32,406 nucleotides of DNA from Cyclobacteriaceae bacterium (GTDB taxonomy: Bacteria; Bacteroidota; Bacteroidia; Cytophagales; Cyclobacteriaceae): assembly GCA_025455465.1 (NCBI GenBank), contig JALOMI010000010.1, forward strand, positions 1 to 32,406, written 5' to 3'. Position 1 is the stretch's first letter. Every line of letters begins with the position of its first letter. This document shows positions 6,453 to 15,051 of the stretch, in pieces. The position numbers were made by a program, and so were the translations under genes. The notes beneath the pieces are model-generated. The model was not told where the DNA came from and made no database searches. It saw only the letters and a program-made list of their open reading frames with translations.

Positions 6453-7202
6453 ATGCCCCGCTACTTCTTTGAAATTGCTTATCACGGTGCCGGCTACGCT
6501 GGCTGGCAAACACAAGCCAATGCCACCGGTGTGCAGGAGGTAGTGGAAGATGCCCTCAGCAAACTCTTGCGAACATCAATTAAAATAGTGGGCAGCGGGC
6601 GGACCGACACCGGAGTACATTGCCGGCAGCAATTTTTTCATGCCGATATTGAAAAGTTCTTTGAAACTGAAAGCCTGATTCACCGGCTGAACAGTTTTTT
6701 ACCTCGTGATATTGCCATCCGCTCGATCCGAAAAGTTAAATCCGATGCCAGTGCACGTTATTCGGCCATGGAGCGAGAATACGAATACCGTATAACCCGC
6801 GTAAAGGATCCGTTGCTTACCGGCCTGGCCCTCCATTATTTTAAGTCGTTGGATATTCAAAACATGAATAAGGCGGCTGCGTTACTGCTGGGTACCCACG
6901 ACTTTACCTGTTTCAGCAAGGTAAAGACCGATGTAAACCACTTTATTTGCACCGTGAAAAGGGCAGAATGGAAGGCAAAAGGAGATCAACTGGTTTTTTC
7001 CATTGCTGCCAACCGGTTTTTACGGGGGATGGTGCGGGCTATCGTTGGAACGCTGCTGGATGTAGGTATCGGTAAACTAAGCGTGAACGATGTTCAAATG
7101 ATTATCGAAGGTAAAGACCGGAAAAAAGCAGGTGCCAATGCAGAGCCTTATGGGCTCTACCTGGTGCGTGTGAAGTATCCGCAGAAAATATTTATTAAGT
7201 AA
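6453..7202 (+). CDS. truA: tRNA pseudouridine(38-40) synthase TruA
   Basis: TruA converts uridines 38-40 in the anticodon stem-loop of many tRNAs to pseudouridine. The 249-residue protein has the family start YFFEIAYHGAGYAGWQ, the catalytic block GSGRTDTGVH with the nucleophile Asp52, and downstream GTHDFTCFSKV and FLRGMVRAIVGTLLDVG. Its length is normal and the frame is intact. The ATG at 6453 follows the pyrimidine-rich tract directly, with no Shine-Dalgarno sequence. The ABC exporter gene starts 25 bases after its stop on the same strand, so the two may be co-transcribed. Confidence 0.96.
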   Translation: MPRYFFEIAYHGAGYAGWQTQANATGVQEVVEDALSKLLRTSIKIVGSGRTDTGVHCRQQFFHADIEKFFETESLIHRLNSFLPRDIAIRSIRKVKSDASARYSAMEREYEYRITRVKDPLLTGLALHYFKSLDIQNMNKAAALLLGTHDFTCFSKVKTDVNHFICTVKRAEWKAKGDQLVFSIAANRFLRGMVRAIVGTLLDVGIGKLSVNDVQMIIEGKDRKKAGANAEPYGLYLVRVKYPQKIFIK

Positions 7203-7227
7203 TCAATAATCCGCTGCTGAAAGAGCG

Positions 7228-9009
7228 GTGAATGATGTGGAAAAAGAACAAGTAAGCAGCGGTAATATTATCGACTTCAAGGTGCTCAGGCGCATCATGA
7301 AGTTCGTACAACCGTACAAGGGAAGATTTTATTTTCTGATCTTCCTCACGCTGGCCATCGGCATCCTGACCCCTATACGACCGGTGTTGATTCAATGGAC
7401 GCTGGACAACCCTGTGGCTGACGGGGATTACAACACCATGCTCACCATGATGCTTGTGCTGTTCGGCTTACTGCTGGTACAGTCGGTGGCACAGTATGTT
7501 CATACCTACCTGTCGGGATGGATGGGGCAGCAGGTGATACGAGATATCCGAACACAGCTTTATCAGCACTTAGTAAACCTTCGACTGCGCTTCTTCGACA
7601 AGACACCTATTGGCCGTTTAGTTACCCGTACGATCAGCGATGTGGAAACCCTGGCCGATGTATTCAGCGAAGGACTGGCCGCTATGGTGAGTGATCTCTT
7701 ACAACTTATCTTCATTCTCTCGTTTATGTTCTATGAAGACTGGCGCCTGGCCTTGTTGAGCCTCGCTACAGTGCCCCTGCTGATGATTTCCACCTACGTC
7801 TTCAAGGAAAAAATCAAAGTCGCTTTTAATGATGTTCGCAATGCGGTTGCCAACCTGAATACATTTGTGCAGGAGCATCTTACCGGCATGAACGTAGTGC
7901 AGATTTTTGCCAGTGAACAACGCGAGTTCGAAAAATTCAAAACCATTAATGAAGAGCATCGCCAGGCCAACCTGCGATCGGTGTTGTATTATTCGATCTA
8001 CTTTCCGGTAGCGGAAATCATCGCTGCAGCAGGCATTGGGTTAATGGTATGGTACGGGGCCAAAGGAGCCATCAATGTCGAAGAAACCGGCATCACCATC
8101 GGTAAACTCATTGCGTTCATCATGTATATCCAGATGTTCTTCCGGCCTATTCGTATGATAGCCGACCGCTACAATACCTTGCAGATGGGCATTGTGAGTT
8201 CGTCACGGATTATCAATCTGCTGGATAACGATGAACATGTGCAGGATACCGGCACGCACAAACCCGAACACATTCAGGGTGAGGTGAAATTTGATCACGT
8301 ATGGTTTGCGTATAACGGAGAAGAGTATGTATTAAAGGATGTGAACTTCGAAGTGAAGCCCGGAGAAATGATTGCCCTGGTGGGCGCAACAGGTGCTGGG
8401 AAATCGTCCATTATCAACCTGCTAAACCGTTTCTACGAAATTAATAAAGGCAGCATCACCATTGATGGTGAAGATATTCGTGCTTATGATCTCGGTCATT
8501 TGCGAAAAAACATTGGTGTGGTACTACAGGATGTATTCCTGTTCTCCGACACCATCATGAACAACATTACGTTGGGTAGTCCGGAAGTAACGGAAGAGAT
8601 GGTATGGCACGCAGCTGACCTGGTTGGCGCGAGGAAGTTCATTAAAAAATTACCCGGCCAGCTTTCCTATAATGTGATGGAACGCGGTGCCACGCTTTCT
8701 GTCGGGCAGCGTCAGTTGATCTCTTTCATTCGCGCGATGGTCTATGATCCGAAGATTTTGGTGTTGGATGAAGCAACATCATCGGTTGACAGCGAGACCG
8801 AGCGGATGATCCAGCGAGCCATTGAAAAGATGATGAAAGGAAGAACATCCATCGTTATCGCCCACCGCTTATCCACCATCCAGAAAGCCGATAAAATTCT
8901 TGTTCTCGACATGGGTGAAATCCGCGAAAGCGGTAAGCATGAAGAACTGTTGGCTCAGGAAGGTTATTACGCGCAACTGCATAAAATGCAGTATAAGGAG
9001 TTTGCCTAA
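7228..9009 (+). CDS. ABC exporter half-transporter, catalytic-type partner (TM288/BmrD-like)
   Basis: This is an inner-membrane exporter subunit with an N-terminal six-helix domain (about residues 30-320) and a C-terminal ATPase domain. Visible motifs are Walker A GATGAGKS (386-393), Q-loop VVLQDVFLFSD, signature LSVGQ (490-494), Walker B ILVLDE with the catalytic Glu515, and His546 of the switch. The signature is LSVGQ, not LSGGQ, while the Walker B Glu is intact. That combination is known from the catalytic subunit of heterodimeric exporters such as TM287/288. The product of the convergent gene at 9762 has the complementary pattern. The start is GTG 7228; no ATG is available until about codon 24. 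The substrate is unknown; lipid and drug export are both possible. Confidence 0.92.
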   Translation: MNDVEKEQVSSGNIIDFKVLRRIMKFVQPYKGRFYFLIFLTLAIGILTPIRPVLIQWTLDNPVADGDYNTMLTMMLVLFGLLLVQSVAQYVHTYLSGWMGQQVIRDIRTQLYQHLVNLRLRFFDKTPIGRLVTRTISDVETLADVFSEGLAAMVSDLLQLIFILSFMFYEDWRLALLSLATVPLLMISTYVFKEKIKVAFNDVRNAVANLNTFVQEHLTGMNVVQIFASEQREFEKFKTINEEHRQANLRSVLYYSIYFPVAEIIAAAGIGLMVWYGAKGAINVEETGITIGKLIAFIMYIQMFFRPIRMIADRYNTLQMGIVSSSRIINLLDNDEHVQDTGTHKPEHIQGEVKFDHVWFAYNGEEYVLKDVNFEVKPGEMIALVGATGAGKSSIINLLNRFYEINKGSITIDGEDIRAYDLGHLRKNIGVVLQDVFLFSDTIMNNITLGSPEVTEEMVWHAADLVGARKFIKKLPGQLSYNVMERGATLSVGQRQLISFIRAMVYDPKILVLDEATSSVDSETERMIQRAIEKMMKGRTSIVIAHRLSTIQKADKILVLDMGEIRESGKHEELLAQEGYYAQLHKMQYKEFA

Positions 9010-9026
9010 GCCAGCCTGTTATTCGG

Positions 9027-9034
9027 TATCTTTG
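9027..9034 (+). promoter_or_regulatory. Candidate -7 box for the outer-membrane-type protein gene
   Basis: TATCTTTG matches TAnnTTTG and ends six bases before ATG 9040. It is the centre of a perfect 5-bp inverted repeat, GTATC TTT GATAC (9026-9038). A TTTG 22 bases upstream, overlapping the end of the ABC gene, is a possible -33 box with rather long spacing. Confidence 0.35.
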
Positions 9035-9039
9035 ATACT

Positions 9040-9744
9040 ATGCGGTTAGCAAGACCCTTATTGTTGTTTTGCCTGATGATCATGGCTACGTTGGCCATTG
9101 GCCAATCCCGAACGTACAACGGTAAGAAGTTGTCCCCGCTTCGCAGCTATGATAATCCTGCTTCGGTACGATCCAAGAAAGGTTCTTCCGTGCCCGTATT
9201 TGATGAGGCGGGCTATCCGTATCAGGGTATCGGTATCAAACTGGGTGACCCGATGGCCCTAACGTTTAAATTTTATTTCAGTGAACGGCTGGCATTGGAA
9301 GCTGACTTCGGCCGCGCCCTCAGCGGACTTTACTCATCCTACTCTGAAGGTTTGTTTGACACATTTTTCTCAGAACCATCTAAGACATTCAGTTATGATG
9401 ACCATGCAGTGGATAAAGATTGGACCGGTAACCTGAAAATCCTGTATCATATACCGGCAGAAAATCTGGTGAAGAGCATGCGCGCGTACACCGGTCTCGG
9501 ATGGCAGGTGCGTGATGCGCGGATAAACTATACCTACCTGGTTACTTCTCAGGTTGGTACGGTCCCTGAAACTACAGACGTACGTTATCAAACTCAGGGT
9601 GCTACGCTTACATTGGGCGTTGAGCACAATCCGGCCAGCTCTCCTATCGTATTGTTTGCAGAAGGTGTTTTGTTTTATGATCTGGATAAAGACCCGGGAA
9701 GGATGCGGGTGCAGGGTGGTGTTGGCCTTCGTTATGTGTTTTGA
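9040..9744 (+). CDS. Predicted secreted outer-membrane beta-barrel-type protein
   Basis: The 234-residue product starts with a signal peptide (MRLARPLLLFCLMIMATLAIGQ). The rest has alternating aromatic and polar stretches typical of a small outer-membrane barrel: IGIKLGDPMALTFKFYF, TGLGWQVRD, GATLTLGVEH, FAEGVLFYDL. It ends in GGVGLRYVF with a C-terminal Phe, the usual end of a barrel strand recognised by the Bam machinery. I do not recognise a named family, and the barrel call is an inference from pattern. It lies between two ABC exporter genes, 30 bases after the first on the same strand and 17 bases from the stop of the second, so a link to export is possible but unproven. Confidence 0.75.
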   Translation: MRLARPLLLFCLMIMATLAIGQSRTYNGKKLSPLRSYDNPASVRSKKGSSVPVFDEAGYPYQGIGIKLGDPMALTFKFYFSERLALEADFGRALSGLYSSYSEGLFDTFFSEPSKTFSYDDHAVDKDWTGNLKILYHIPAENLVKSMRAYTGLGWQVRDARINYTYLVTSQVGTVPETTDVRYQTQGATLTLGVEHNPASSPIVLFAEGVLFYDLDKDPGRMRVQGGVGLRYVF

Positions 9745-9761
9745 AACGCTGATTGTTAACG

Positions 9762-11555
9762 CTACTCCTCCACCTGAATTTCATCGGCTTTAATCTGCCG
9801 CTCATACAGGTCTTTGTAGAAACCGTTATACGCCAGCAACGATTCGTGCGTTCCTTCTTCCACCATAGCGCCATCCATCAGCACAATAATCTTGTTGGCC
9901 AGTTTGGCGGACGATACACGGTGCGAAATAATAATGGTGGTGCGCCCCTGCATGATACGCTTCAGGCTGTTGAGGATGTTGTTTTCGGTTTTCGTATCCA
10001 CAGCAGAGAGGGCGTCATCGAGCATGAGGATCTTCGGTTCATGAACGATTGCCCGTGCGATGGATACCCGTTGTTTTTGACCACCGGATAAGGTGATACC
10101 CCGCTCGCCTACCCGCGTACTGAAGCCTTGAGGAAAGGCCACGATGTTGTTGTAAACATCGGCATCTTTTGCTGCCTGGATGATTTTATTTTCATCAGGC
10201 GTTTTCATACCAAACGCAATGTTATTGGTGATCGTATCGCTGAAAAGGAAGACATCCTGCGGCACATATCCGATTTGGTTGCGCAGGCTGTTTAAGTTGT
10301 ACTGACGGAGGGGAATATCATCAATAAAAATTTCGCCTTCGGTAACATCATACAGCCTGGGTATTAAGGAGGCAATGGTGCTTTTTCCGGAGCCGGTCGT
10401 GCCGATGATGGCCAGCGATTCACCCGGATTAACCGTGAACGAAAGATGGCGAAGCGCTTTGATGCCTGTGTCCGGGTAGACAAACGTCACATCCTTGAAT
10501 TCAACTTTGCCCGCAATTTCCCGGCTCAGGTTTTCGGTTGTCACCAGGTCAGATTTGGTTTTAAGAAACTCATTGATCCGTTTCTGTGAGGCTTCTGCAC
10601 GTTGCACTAAACTGCTGGTATACCCAAGCGAAGCAACCGGCCAGGTGAGGAGGTTGACGTAAATAATAAACTCGGCAATATTTCCCAGGGTCAGGTTGCC
10701 GTTGATGACCTCAGCACTACCGGCATAAACAGTAAGAATGGTGCTCAGACCAATCAAACCCATAATCAGCGGGAAGAATAGCGACTGCACCCGGGTGAGT
10801 TTGAGTGACTGGCGTTTATAGTCATCGCTTTCGTTTTCGAATTTGTGGATGGAGTCGAGTTCGCGGTTGAAAGATTTGATGACACGAATGCCGCTGAATG
10901 CTTCCTGCACAAATGTGCTGAGCCTCGACTGGCTCTTCTGAATTTCCTCCGATCGCTTTTCAATGATGTTGTTGACGAAATAAATACTCAGCGATAATAT
11001 GGGCAGGGGAATCAGCGCATACCAGGTGAGCGTGGTGCTGATGCTGAACATGAACGGGATCAGCATCAGGAAGAGAATAATCAGTTGCAGGCCGTACATG
11101 ATGGCCGGCCCCAGGTACATGCGCACACGGCCTACATCTTCGGATATGCGGTTCATCAAATCACCCGTATTCTGTCTTCGGTAGAAACTCAATGGAAGCG
11201 CCTGGTAGTGCTGAAAGATTTCGTTCTTCAGATCATATTCCATATGCCTTGACATGACGATGAGTGTCTGGCGTACGAGGTATAAAAAGAAGCCACGCAG
11301 CAGGGCCATCAACAGGATCAGTATGGAATAAACCAGGATGCCGAATGCAAAAATCTGAAAGTAGTCTTGCTGCAGGGAAAATCCATCTAAAGCCCGGTAC
11401 ACCTTAATATTATCGACCACCAGATCGATGGCGTAACGCACCAGCGGGGCCGGAAAAATCTGGAAGGCGTTGGAGATGACGACAAACAGCGTTCCAAGGA
11501 GGATCAGTTTTTTGTATTTGTAAAGGTATTTATTGAGGTAACTAAGCTCCTTCAT
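9762..11555 (-). CDS. ABC exporter half-transporter with degenerate Walker B (TM287/BmrC-like)
   Basis: This is an inner-membrane ABC exporter subunit of 597 residues from ATG 11555; the ORF-track start at 11588 is a TTG. The membrane domain covers about residues 15-320. The ATPase domain shows Walker A GTTGSGKS (385-392), YVPQDVFLFSD, signature LSGGQ (489-493), Walker B ILMLDD (509-514) and His545. Asp514 replaces the catalytic Glu, as in the non-catalytic subunit of heterodimeric exporters, and the LSGGQ here would complete the active site of the partner. The protein at 7228 has exactly the complementary defects. The gene is convergent to that partner with the barrel-type gene between them. 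No promoter motif was seen for it. The substrate cannot be inferred. Confidence 0.92.
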   Translation of the reverse strand: MKELSYLNKYLYKYKKLILLGTLFVVISNAFQIFPAPLVRYAIDLVVDNIKVYRALDGFSLQQDYFQIFAFGILVYSILILLMALLRGFFLYLVRQTLIVMSRHMEYDLKNEIFQHYQALPLSFYRRQNTGDLMNRISEDVGRVRMYLGPAIMYGLQLIILFLMLIPFMFSISTTLTWYALIPLPILSLSIYFVNNIIEKRSEEIQKSQSRLSTFVQEAFSGIRVIKSFNRELDSIHKFENESDDYKRQSLKLTRVQSLFFPLIMGLIGLSTILTVYAGSAEVINGNLTLGNIAEFIIYVNLLTWPVASLGYTSSLVQRAEASQKRINEFLKTKSDLVTTENLSREIAGKVEFKDVTFVYPDTGIKALRHLSFTVNPGESLAIIGTTGSGKSTIASLIPRLYDVTEGEIFIDDIPLRQYNLNSLRNQIGYVPQDVFLFSDTITNNIAFGMKTPDENKIIQAAKDADVYNNIVAFPQGFSTRVGERGITLSGGQKQRVSIARAIVHEPKILMLDDALSAVDTKTENNILNSLKRIMQGRTTIIISHRVSSAKLANKIIVLMDGAMVEEGTHESLLAYNGFYKDLYERQIKADEIQVEE

Positions 11556-11648
11556 TCTATAAAATTTGGCAAACGCTGGCGAAAACAAAAGATTCCCTTT
11601 TAAAGCAGCGCAAACGTTTGTTTAGCTTGATTTCACCATAAAAAGGGG

Positions 11649-11656
11649 TACTTTTG
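11649..11656 (+). promoter_or_regulatory. Candidate -7 box for the leucine dehydrogenase gene
   Basis: TACTTTTG matches TAnnTTTG. CTTG, one mismatch from the -33 TTTG, lies 20 bases upstream (11625-11628). The predicted leader before ATG 11732 is about 70 bases. A perfect 10-bp palindrome, CAAACGTTTG (11611-11620), lies upstream in the same divergent intergenic space and could be an operator. Confidence 0.4.
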
Positions 11657-11731
11657 TACGTCCTTCGGGCAAGGGAAATTCCGCGTTTTGCGGCTGGTAA
11701 AAGTAGTACAATCATTCCTAAAACAAATCTG

Positions 11732-12832
11732 ATGGAGATCAAAGAACTAGCGAAAGTAGAGCAGGCCGGTTTGTTCGGTACGCTCACTCAACTCGGACAT
11801 GAACAAGTGGTTTTCTGTTATGACGAAGCCACCGGCTTAAAGTCCATTATCGCCATACACAACACCACGTTAGGTCCCGCCCTGGGGGGTACGCGCATGT
11901 GGAATTATGCTTCGGAGCAGGATGCACTCACAGACGTGTTGCGCCTGTCACGCGGCATGACGTTCAAAGCCGCCATCAGCGGTTTGAATCTGGGTGGTGG
12001 CAAAGCCGTGATAATCGGAGATGCCAGAACGATGAAGACCGAAGCTTTCCTGCGCAGGTTTGGAAAGTTTGTGAACAGCCTGAATGGAAAATACATCACC
12101 GCTGAAGATGTGAACATGAAGACCTCCGACATGGAGTATATTCATATGGAAACCAATCACGTTACCGGACTTCCGGAATCCATGGGCGGAGGCGGAGATC
12201 CTTCTCCGGTTACGGCCTATGGCACCTATGTGGGGATGAAGGCATCCGCAAAGAAGCAATACGGCACCGACAGCCTGAACGGTAAGCGCATTATGGTACA
12301 GGGTGTAGGCCAGGTGGGTATGCACCTGGTGGAATACCTGGTAAAAGAAAATGCCAAAGTTTTCATCAGCGATATCTCCGAAGAAAAGGTAAAGGCTCTG
12401 GCCAAGAAACACGGTGTTACTATGGTGAACCAGGATGATGTGTACAGCATGGATGTGGACATCTACGCACCGTGCGCACTTGGAGCAACCATCAATGATG
12501 ATACTATCCCGCAATTGAAGTGCAGCATTATAGCCGGTGCCGCCAACAACCAGCTCAAGGATGAAGTAAAGCACGGCTACATGCTCATCGACCGCAGCAT
12601 TACCTATGCGCCTGATTTTCTGATCAATGCCGGTGGCCTGATTAATGTCTATAACGAATACCTCGGCAATTACAACCGCGAGCGCGTCTTTGCGCATGCT
12701 GATAAGATTTATGATACCTGCATGAAGGTATTCCGCCTGGCCGAAAAAGAGAAGATTAATAACCAGGAAGCGGCTATCCGTGTGGCAGAAGAGCGCATTG
12801 AAGCGATCGGCCGGGTAAGAATACCGCGCTGA
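11732..12832 (+). CDS. Glu/Leu/Phe/Val dehydrogenase, leucine dehydrogenase type
   Basis: This NAD-dependent amino acid dehydrogenase deaminates branched-chain amino acids reversibly to 2-oxo acids. From ATG 11732 (MEIKELAKVEQAG) it has 366 residues, the length of leucine and valine dehydrogenases rather than the longer glutamate enzymes. The dimerisation and substrate domain shows LGPALGGTRMW, MTFKAA with substrate-binding Lys79, and LNLGGGKAVI with catalytic Lys91. The Rossmann domain has GVGQVG (191-196) followed by VFISDISEEKV, with the acidic residue of an NAD site. APCALGAT and GAANNQL are conserved blocks. The track start at 11654 would add an unlikely basic leader. A strong terminator follows, so it is probably monocistronic. 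Whether leucine or valine is preferred cannot be told. Confidence 0.92.
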   Translation: MEIKELAKVEQAGLFGTLTQLGHEQVVFCYDEATGLKSIIAIHNTTLGPALGGTRMWNYASEQDALTDVLRLSRGMTFKAAISGLNLGGGKAVIIGDARTMKTEAFLRRFGKFVNSLNGKYITAEDVNMKTSDMEYIHMETNHVTGLPESMGGGGDPSPVTAYGTYVGMKASAKKQYGTDSLNGKRIMVQGVGQVGMHLVEYLVKENAKVFISDISEEKVKALAKKHGVTMVNQDDVYSMDVDIYAPCALGATINDDTIPQLKCSIIAGAANNQLKDEVKHGYMLIDRSITYAPDFLINAGGLINVYNEYLGNYNRERVFAHADKIYDTCMKVFRLAEKEKINNQEAAIRVAEERIEAIGRVRIPR

Positions 12833-12850
12833 TTAGTAGCGAATTGTTTC

Positions 12851-12890
12851 AGTCGTCTGTAGTTTTGTGCTGCAGACGACTTTTTTATTT
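12851..12890 (+). terminator. Rho-independent terminator after the leucine dehydrogenase gene
   Basis: AGTCGTCTGTAG (12851-12862) pairs with CTGCAGACGACT (12870-12881), giving a 12-bp stem with one G-U pair and a 7-base loop. TTTTTTATTT follows. It lies 19 bases after the stop codon. Confidence 0.88.
12860..12867 (+). promoter_or_regulatory. Candidate -7 box of nusB inside the terminator loop
   Basis: TAGTTTTG matches TAnnTTTG and covers the end of the left arm and the loop of the preceding terminator. It lies 44 bases before the nusB ATG. No -33 TTTG was found at normal spacing, so the match may be accidental. Confidence 0.25.
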
Positions 12891-12911
12891 ACGATAACCG
12901 TTCTTTGAATT

Positions 12912-14048
12912 ATGCTGAACCGAAGGAGCCTCCGCGTTAAAGTTATGCAAAGCCTTTTTGCCTATCACCAAAGCCAGGAGGCAGCACACCTGTTAAGTCA
13001 GGATTACATTGAGGAGGTATTTTCTCCTGACCTGAATTCCATGGAGGTGCAGGACAAGAAAGAACTTGGCCGCAAGAAAAAGGAGGCTCTGAAAGTATTC
13101 ACCAAAGCTTTTGAATCAGGCCAGCCGGCAAAGCATGAGGATGCCGACATCGAAAAGGCAGTACATAGCGCCCTTGACCTGTACAAGAAGACAGAAAAAA
13201 AAGATCTCGACTTTTTTGGCAAAAACCTGGTCAAGGAAGTGGAGAAAATCTATGCCCACTACCTCTCCGTCTTGAATCTTGGGCTTGCCCTGACAGATGC
13301 TGCTGCTGCAGACAAAAAAATCAATCATGCCAACCTGCTGAAAAATGCATGGATCGCTGCGCTGCGCAACAGCGAAGAATTATCTAAAGAAACCCTGCGT
13401 CTGCATGCCGGTTGGGATAAAAAGGCAGATCAGGTAAAACTCTGGCTGCGTGATGTTGTCAAGCAGGATGGCGAATACATGGATTACCTCGACCGCAGGT
13501 CGCCTTCCATGGATGATCAGAAGCGCATCATCAACCATCTCTACCGCAAGATTATTTTAGGGAAGACCATCATCAACGATTATTACGAAGAGGAAGTGCT
13601 TCGGTGGGCCGAAGACCGGGATATTGTGAAGGGCATGGTTGAAAAAACCATCAAGTCGTATAGTCCCGAAACAGGTGGAGCAATTACCCTCTACTCCCTG
13701 TCACTAAACTGGGAAGACGATCTGCACTTTATTGAAAAGCTCTATAAAGGCTCGGCAACACTGCCGGAAGAATTCCGCCAGCTGATTGCAGACAATACCC
13801 GAAACTGGGAAGTAGAGCGCCTGCCGCTGACGGACCGGGTTATCCTGGAGATGGCGATCACTGAAATGATGTCTTTTCCCGGCATCCCGGTTAAGGTAAC
13901 CATCAACGAATATATAGAGCTGGCGAAAGGATACAGTACCCCGAAAAGCCGACAGTTTATCAACGGAATTCTTGATGTTATCGCCAAAGAGCTCAAAACA
14001 CGTGGTGTGCTGAAGAAAAGCGGGCGAGGCCTGATGGACAATAAATAG
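12912..14048 (+). CDS. nusB: Transcription antitermination factor NusB (long Bacteroidota form)
   Basis: NusB binds boxA RNA with NusE/S10 and helps RNA polymerase read through rRNA operons. The N-terminus MLNRRSLRVKVMQSLFAYHQ is the usual first helix of NusB. The conserved C-terminal part, about residues 280-370, includes WEVERLPLTDRVILEMAITEM, VKVTINEYIELAKGYSTPKSRQFINGILD. With 378 residues it is far longer than the roughly 140-residue enterobacterial protein; the added middle is charged and helical (KKELGRKKKEALK), as in Bacteroidota homologues. It heads the plus-strand group nusB, ytxH, DUF1573, yajC, ybbR, coaE. The gap of 133 bases to ytxH may contain another promoter. Confidence 0.93.
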   Translation: MLNRRSLRVKVMQSLFAYHQSQEAAHLLSQDYIEEVFSPDLNSMEVQDKKELGRKKKEALKVFTKAFESGQPAKHEDADIEKAVHSALDLYKKTEKKDLDFFGKNLVKEVEKIYAHYLSVLNLGLALTDAAAADKKINHANLLKNAWIAALRNSEELSKETLRLHAGWDKKADQVKLWLRDVVKQDGEYMDYLDRRSPSMDDQKRIINHLYRKIILGKTIINDYYEEEVLRWAEDRDIVKGMVEKTIKSYSPETGGAITLYSLSLNWEDDLHFIEKLYKGSATLPEEFRQLIADNTRNWEVERLPLTDRVILEMAITEMMSFPGIPVKVTINEYIELAKGYSTPKSRQFINGILDVIAKELKTRGVLKKSGRGLMDNK

Positions 14049-14122
14049 CACTTCTGGTACAACATCGCATTTTTTGTTGTCCCGGATTAACAAAGTATCC
14101 CCGGAGGCGTGTAATTTTAGGT

Positions 14123-14138
14123 CCGTTTTAATAAACGG
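14123..14138 (+). other. Small inverted repeat upstream of ytxH
   Basis: CCGTTT (14123-14128) and AAACGG (14133-14138) form a perfect 6-bp inverted repeat around TAAT. It lies 43 bases before the ytxH ATG and no T-run follows. It could be an operator or a leader hairpin; nothing more can be said. Confidence 0.35.
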
Positions 14139-14181
14139 AGTACGACAAAATCATTTAATCAACTCCTGAAACCTTCACATT

Positions 14182-14490
14182 ATGAGCAAAAAAGGCGGAG
14201 ATACACTGATGGCATTTCTGGTGGGCGCGGCTGCAGGTGCTGTGCTGGGCATTTTGTATGCACCGGATAAAGGTGTTAACACCCGGCAAAAGCTATCCTT
14301 TCAGCTGGAGAAATACCGTGACATGTTGCAGAGTATGATCAACGACTTTGTGGAAGGAAAGGAAACGGCCTTTACCTCTGATGCAAAAAAAAAGGGGCAG
14401 CAGGTGGTAGACGAAGCCAAGACGAAAGCTGAGAAACTGCTGGAGGACGTGGATGAACTGCTTGACCAGATTAAGGGAAAGAATAAATAA
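14182..14490 (+). CDS. YtxH domain-containing protein
   Basis: This is a small membrane-anchored protein of the YtxH family (gas vesicle GvpP-like); in Bacillus relatives it is linked to general stress, but the function is not established here. One hydrophobic, Gly/Ala-rich segment (LMAFLVGAAAGAVLGILYAP, about residues 9-28) is followed by a long charged helix with coiled-coil character (VVDEAKTKAEKLLEDVDELLDQIKGK). The total is 102 residues. The ATG follows an AT-rich leader without a Shine-Dalgarno sequence. The DUF1573 lipoprotein gene starts 23 bases downstream on the same strand. Confidence 0.88.
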   Translation: MSKKGGDTLMAFLVGAAAGAVLGILYAPDKGVNTRQKLSFQLEKYRDMLQSMINDFVEGKETAFTSDAKKKGQQVVDEAKTKAEKLLEDVDELLDQIKGKNK

Positions 14491-14513
14491 ACTATCTGAT
14501 AATTAAACTGACC

Positions 14514-15032
14514 ATGACAATGAAGAAGAGCTTATGGATTTTTGGTCTTGTGCTGTTGGCCATGACGGCCTGCAAGGACAAGGATGCGGAGAAGAAAATA
14601 GCAGCGTTGGAAGCCCGCCTGGCTGAAGTGGAAGGCAAGCGTGCAGCATCACCTATTTCCCCGATGGCTACACCGGCTGAAGAGAAACCGGAAGGACCAC
14701 TGCCCCTGCTGGCTTTTGAAAAGACTGATCATGACTTCGGAACCATCAAGGAAGGAGCCAAGGTTACTCATGTTTACAAATTCAAGAATACCGGTGAAGT
14801 TCCGCTGATTATTGAGGATGTAAGACCTTCCTGCGGATGTACAGCTCCGGAGTGGTCGAAAGAACCTGTTCCTCCGGGAGGTGAAGGTTTTGTGAAGGCT
14901 GAATTTGACAGCAGCGGCAAGCCAAACATGCAAAACAAAACTATCACAGTGGTAGCCAACACCTGGCCAAAGCAGACCACGTTGAGCTTTAAAGCGATGG
15001 TGACTCCGAAAGCGGGAGCTCCTGTACAATAA
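14514..15032 (+). CDS. DUF1573 domain lipoprotein
   Basis: This is an exported lipoprotein of unknown function. The signal peptide ends in a lipobox (LAMTAC, with the modified Cys at about residue 20), followed by a charged coiled-coil stretch (KKIAALEARLAEVEGKR) and a Pro-rich linker. The DUF1573 domain, about residues 62-165, is an Ig-like fold with the family signature: FEKTDHDFGTIKEGAKVTHVYKFKNTG, then RPSCGCTAPEW, then PPGGEGFVKAEFDS. Bacteroidota carry many DUF1573 proteins, and this one sits in its common place beside yajC. ATG 14514 or ATG 14520 (MKKSLW) may be the start. A strong terminator follows, which separates it from yajC. Confidence 0.92.
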   Translation: MTMKKSLWIFGLVLLAMTACKDKDAEKKIAALEARLAEVEGKRAASPISPMATPAEEKPEGPLPLLAFEKTDHDFGTIKEGAKVTHVYKFKNTGEVPLIIEDVRPSCGCTAPEWSKEPVPPGGEGFVKAEFDSSGKPNMQNKTITVVANTWPKQTTLSFKAMVTPKAGAPVQ

Positions 15033-15051
15033 GTATTTGTTCACTACCTTG

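Noticed and set aside
11654-11731. N-terminal extension of the leucine dehydrogenase (MYVLRAREIPRF...)
   Set aside because: It overlaps the predicted promoter, is not part of the family N-terminus, and a good ATG (MEIKELAK) follows.
11948-12697. 249-residue minus-strand ORF opposite leucine dehydrogenase
   Set aside because: It is an antisense shadow; it has no recognisable domain and the sense gene is well supported.
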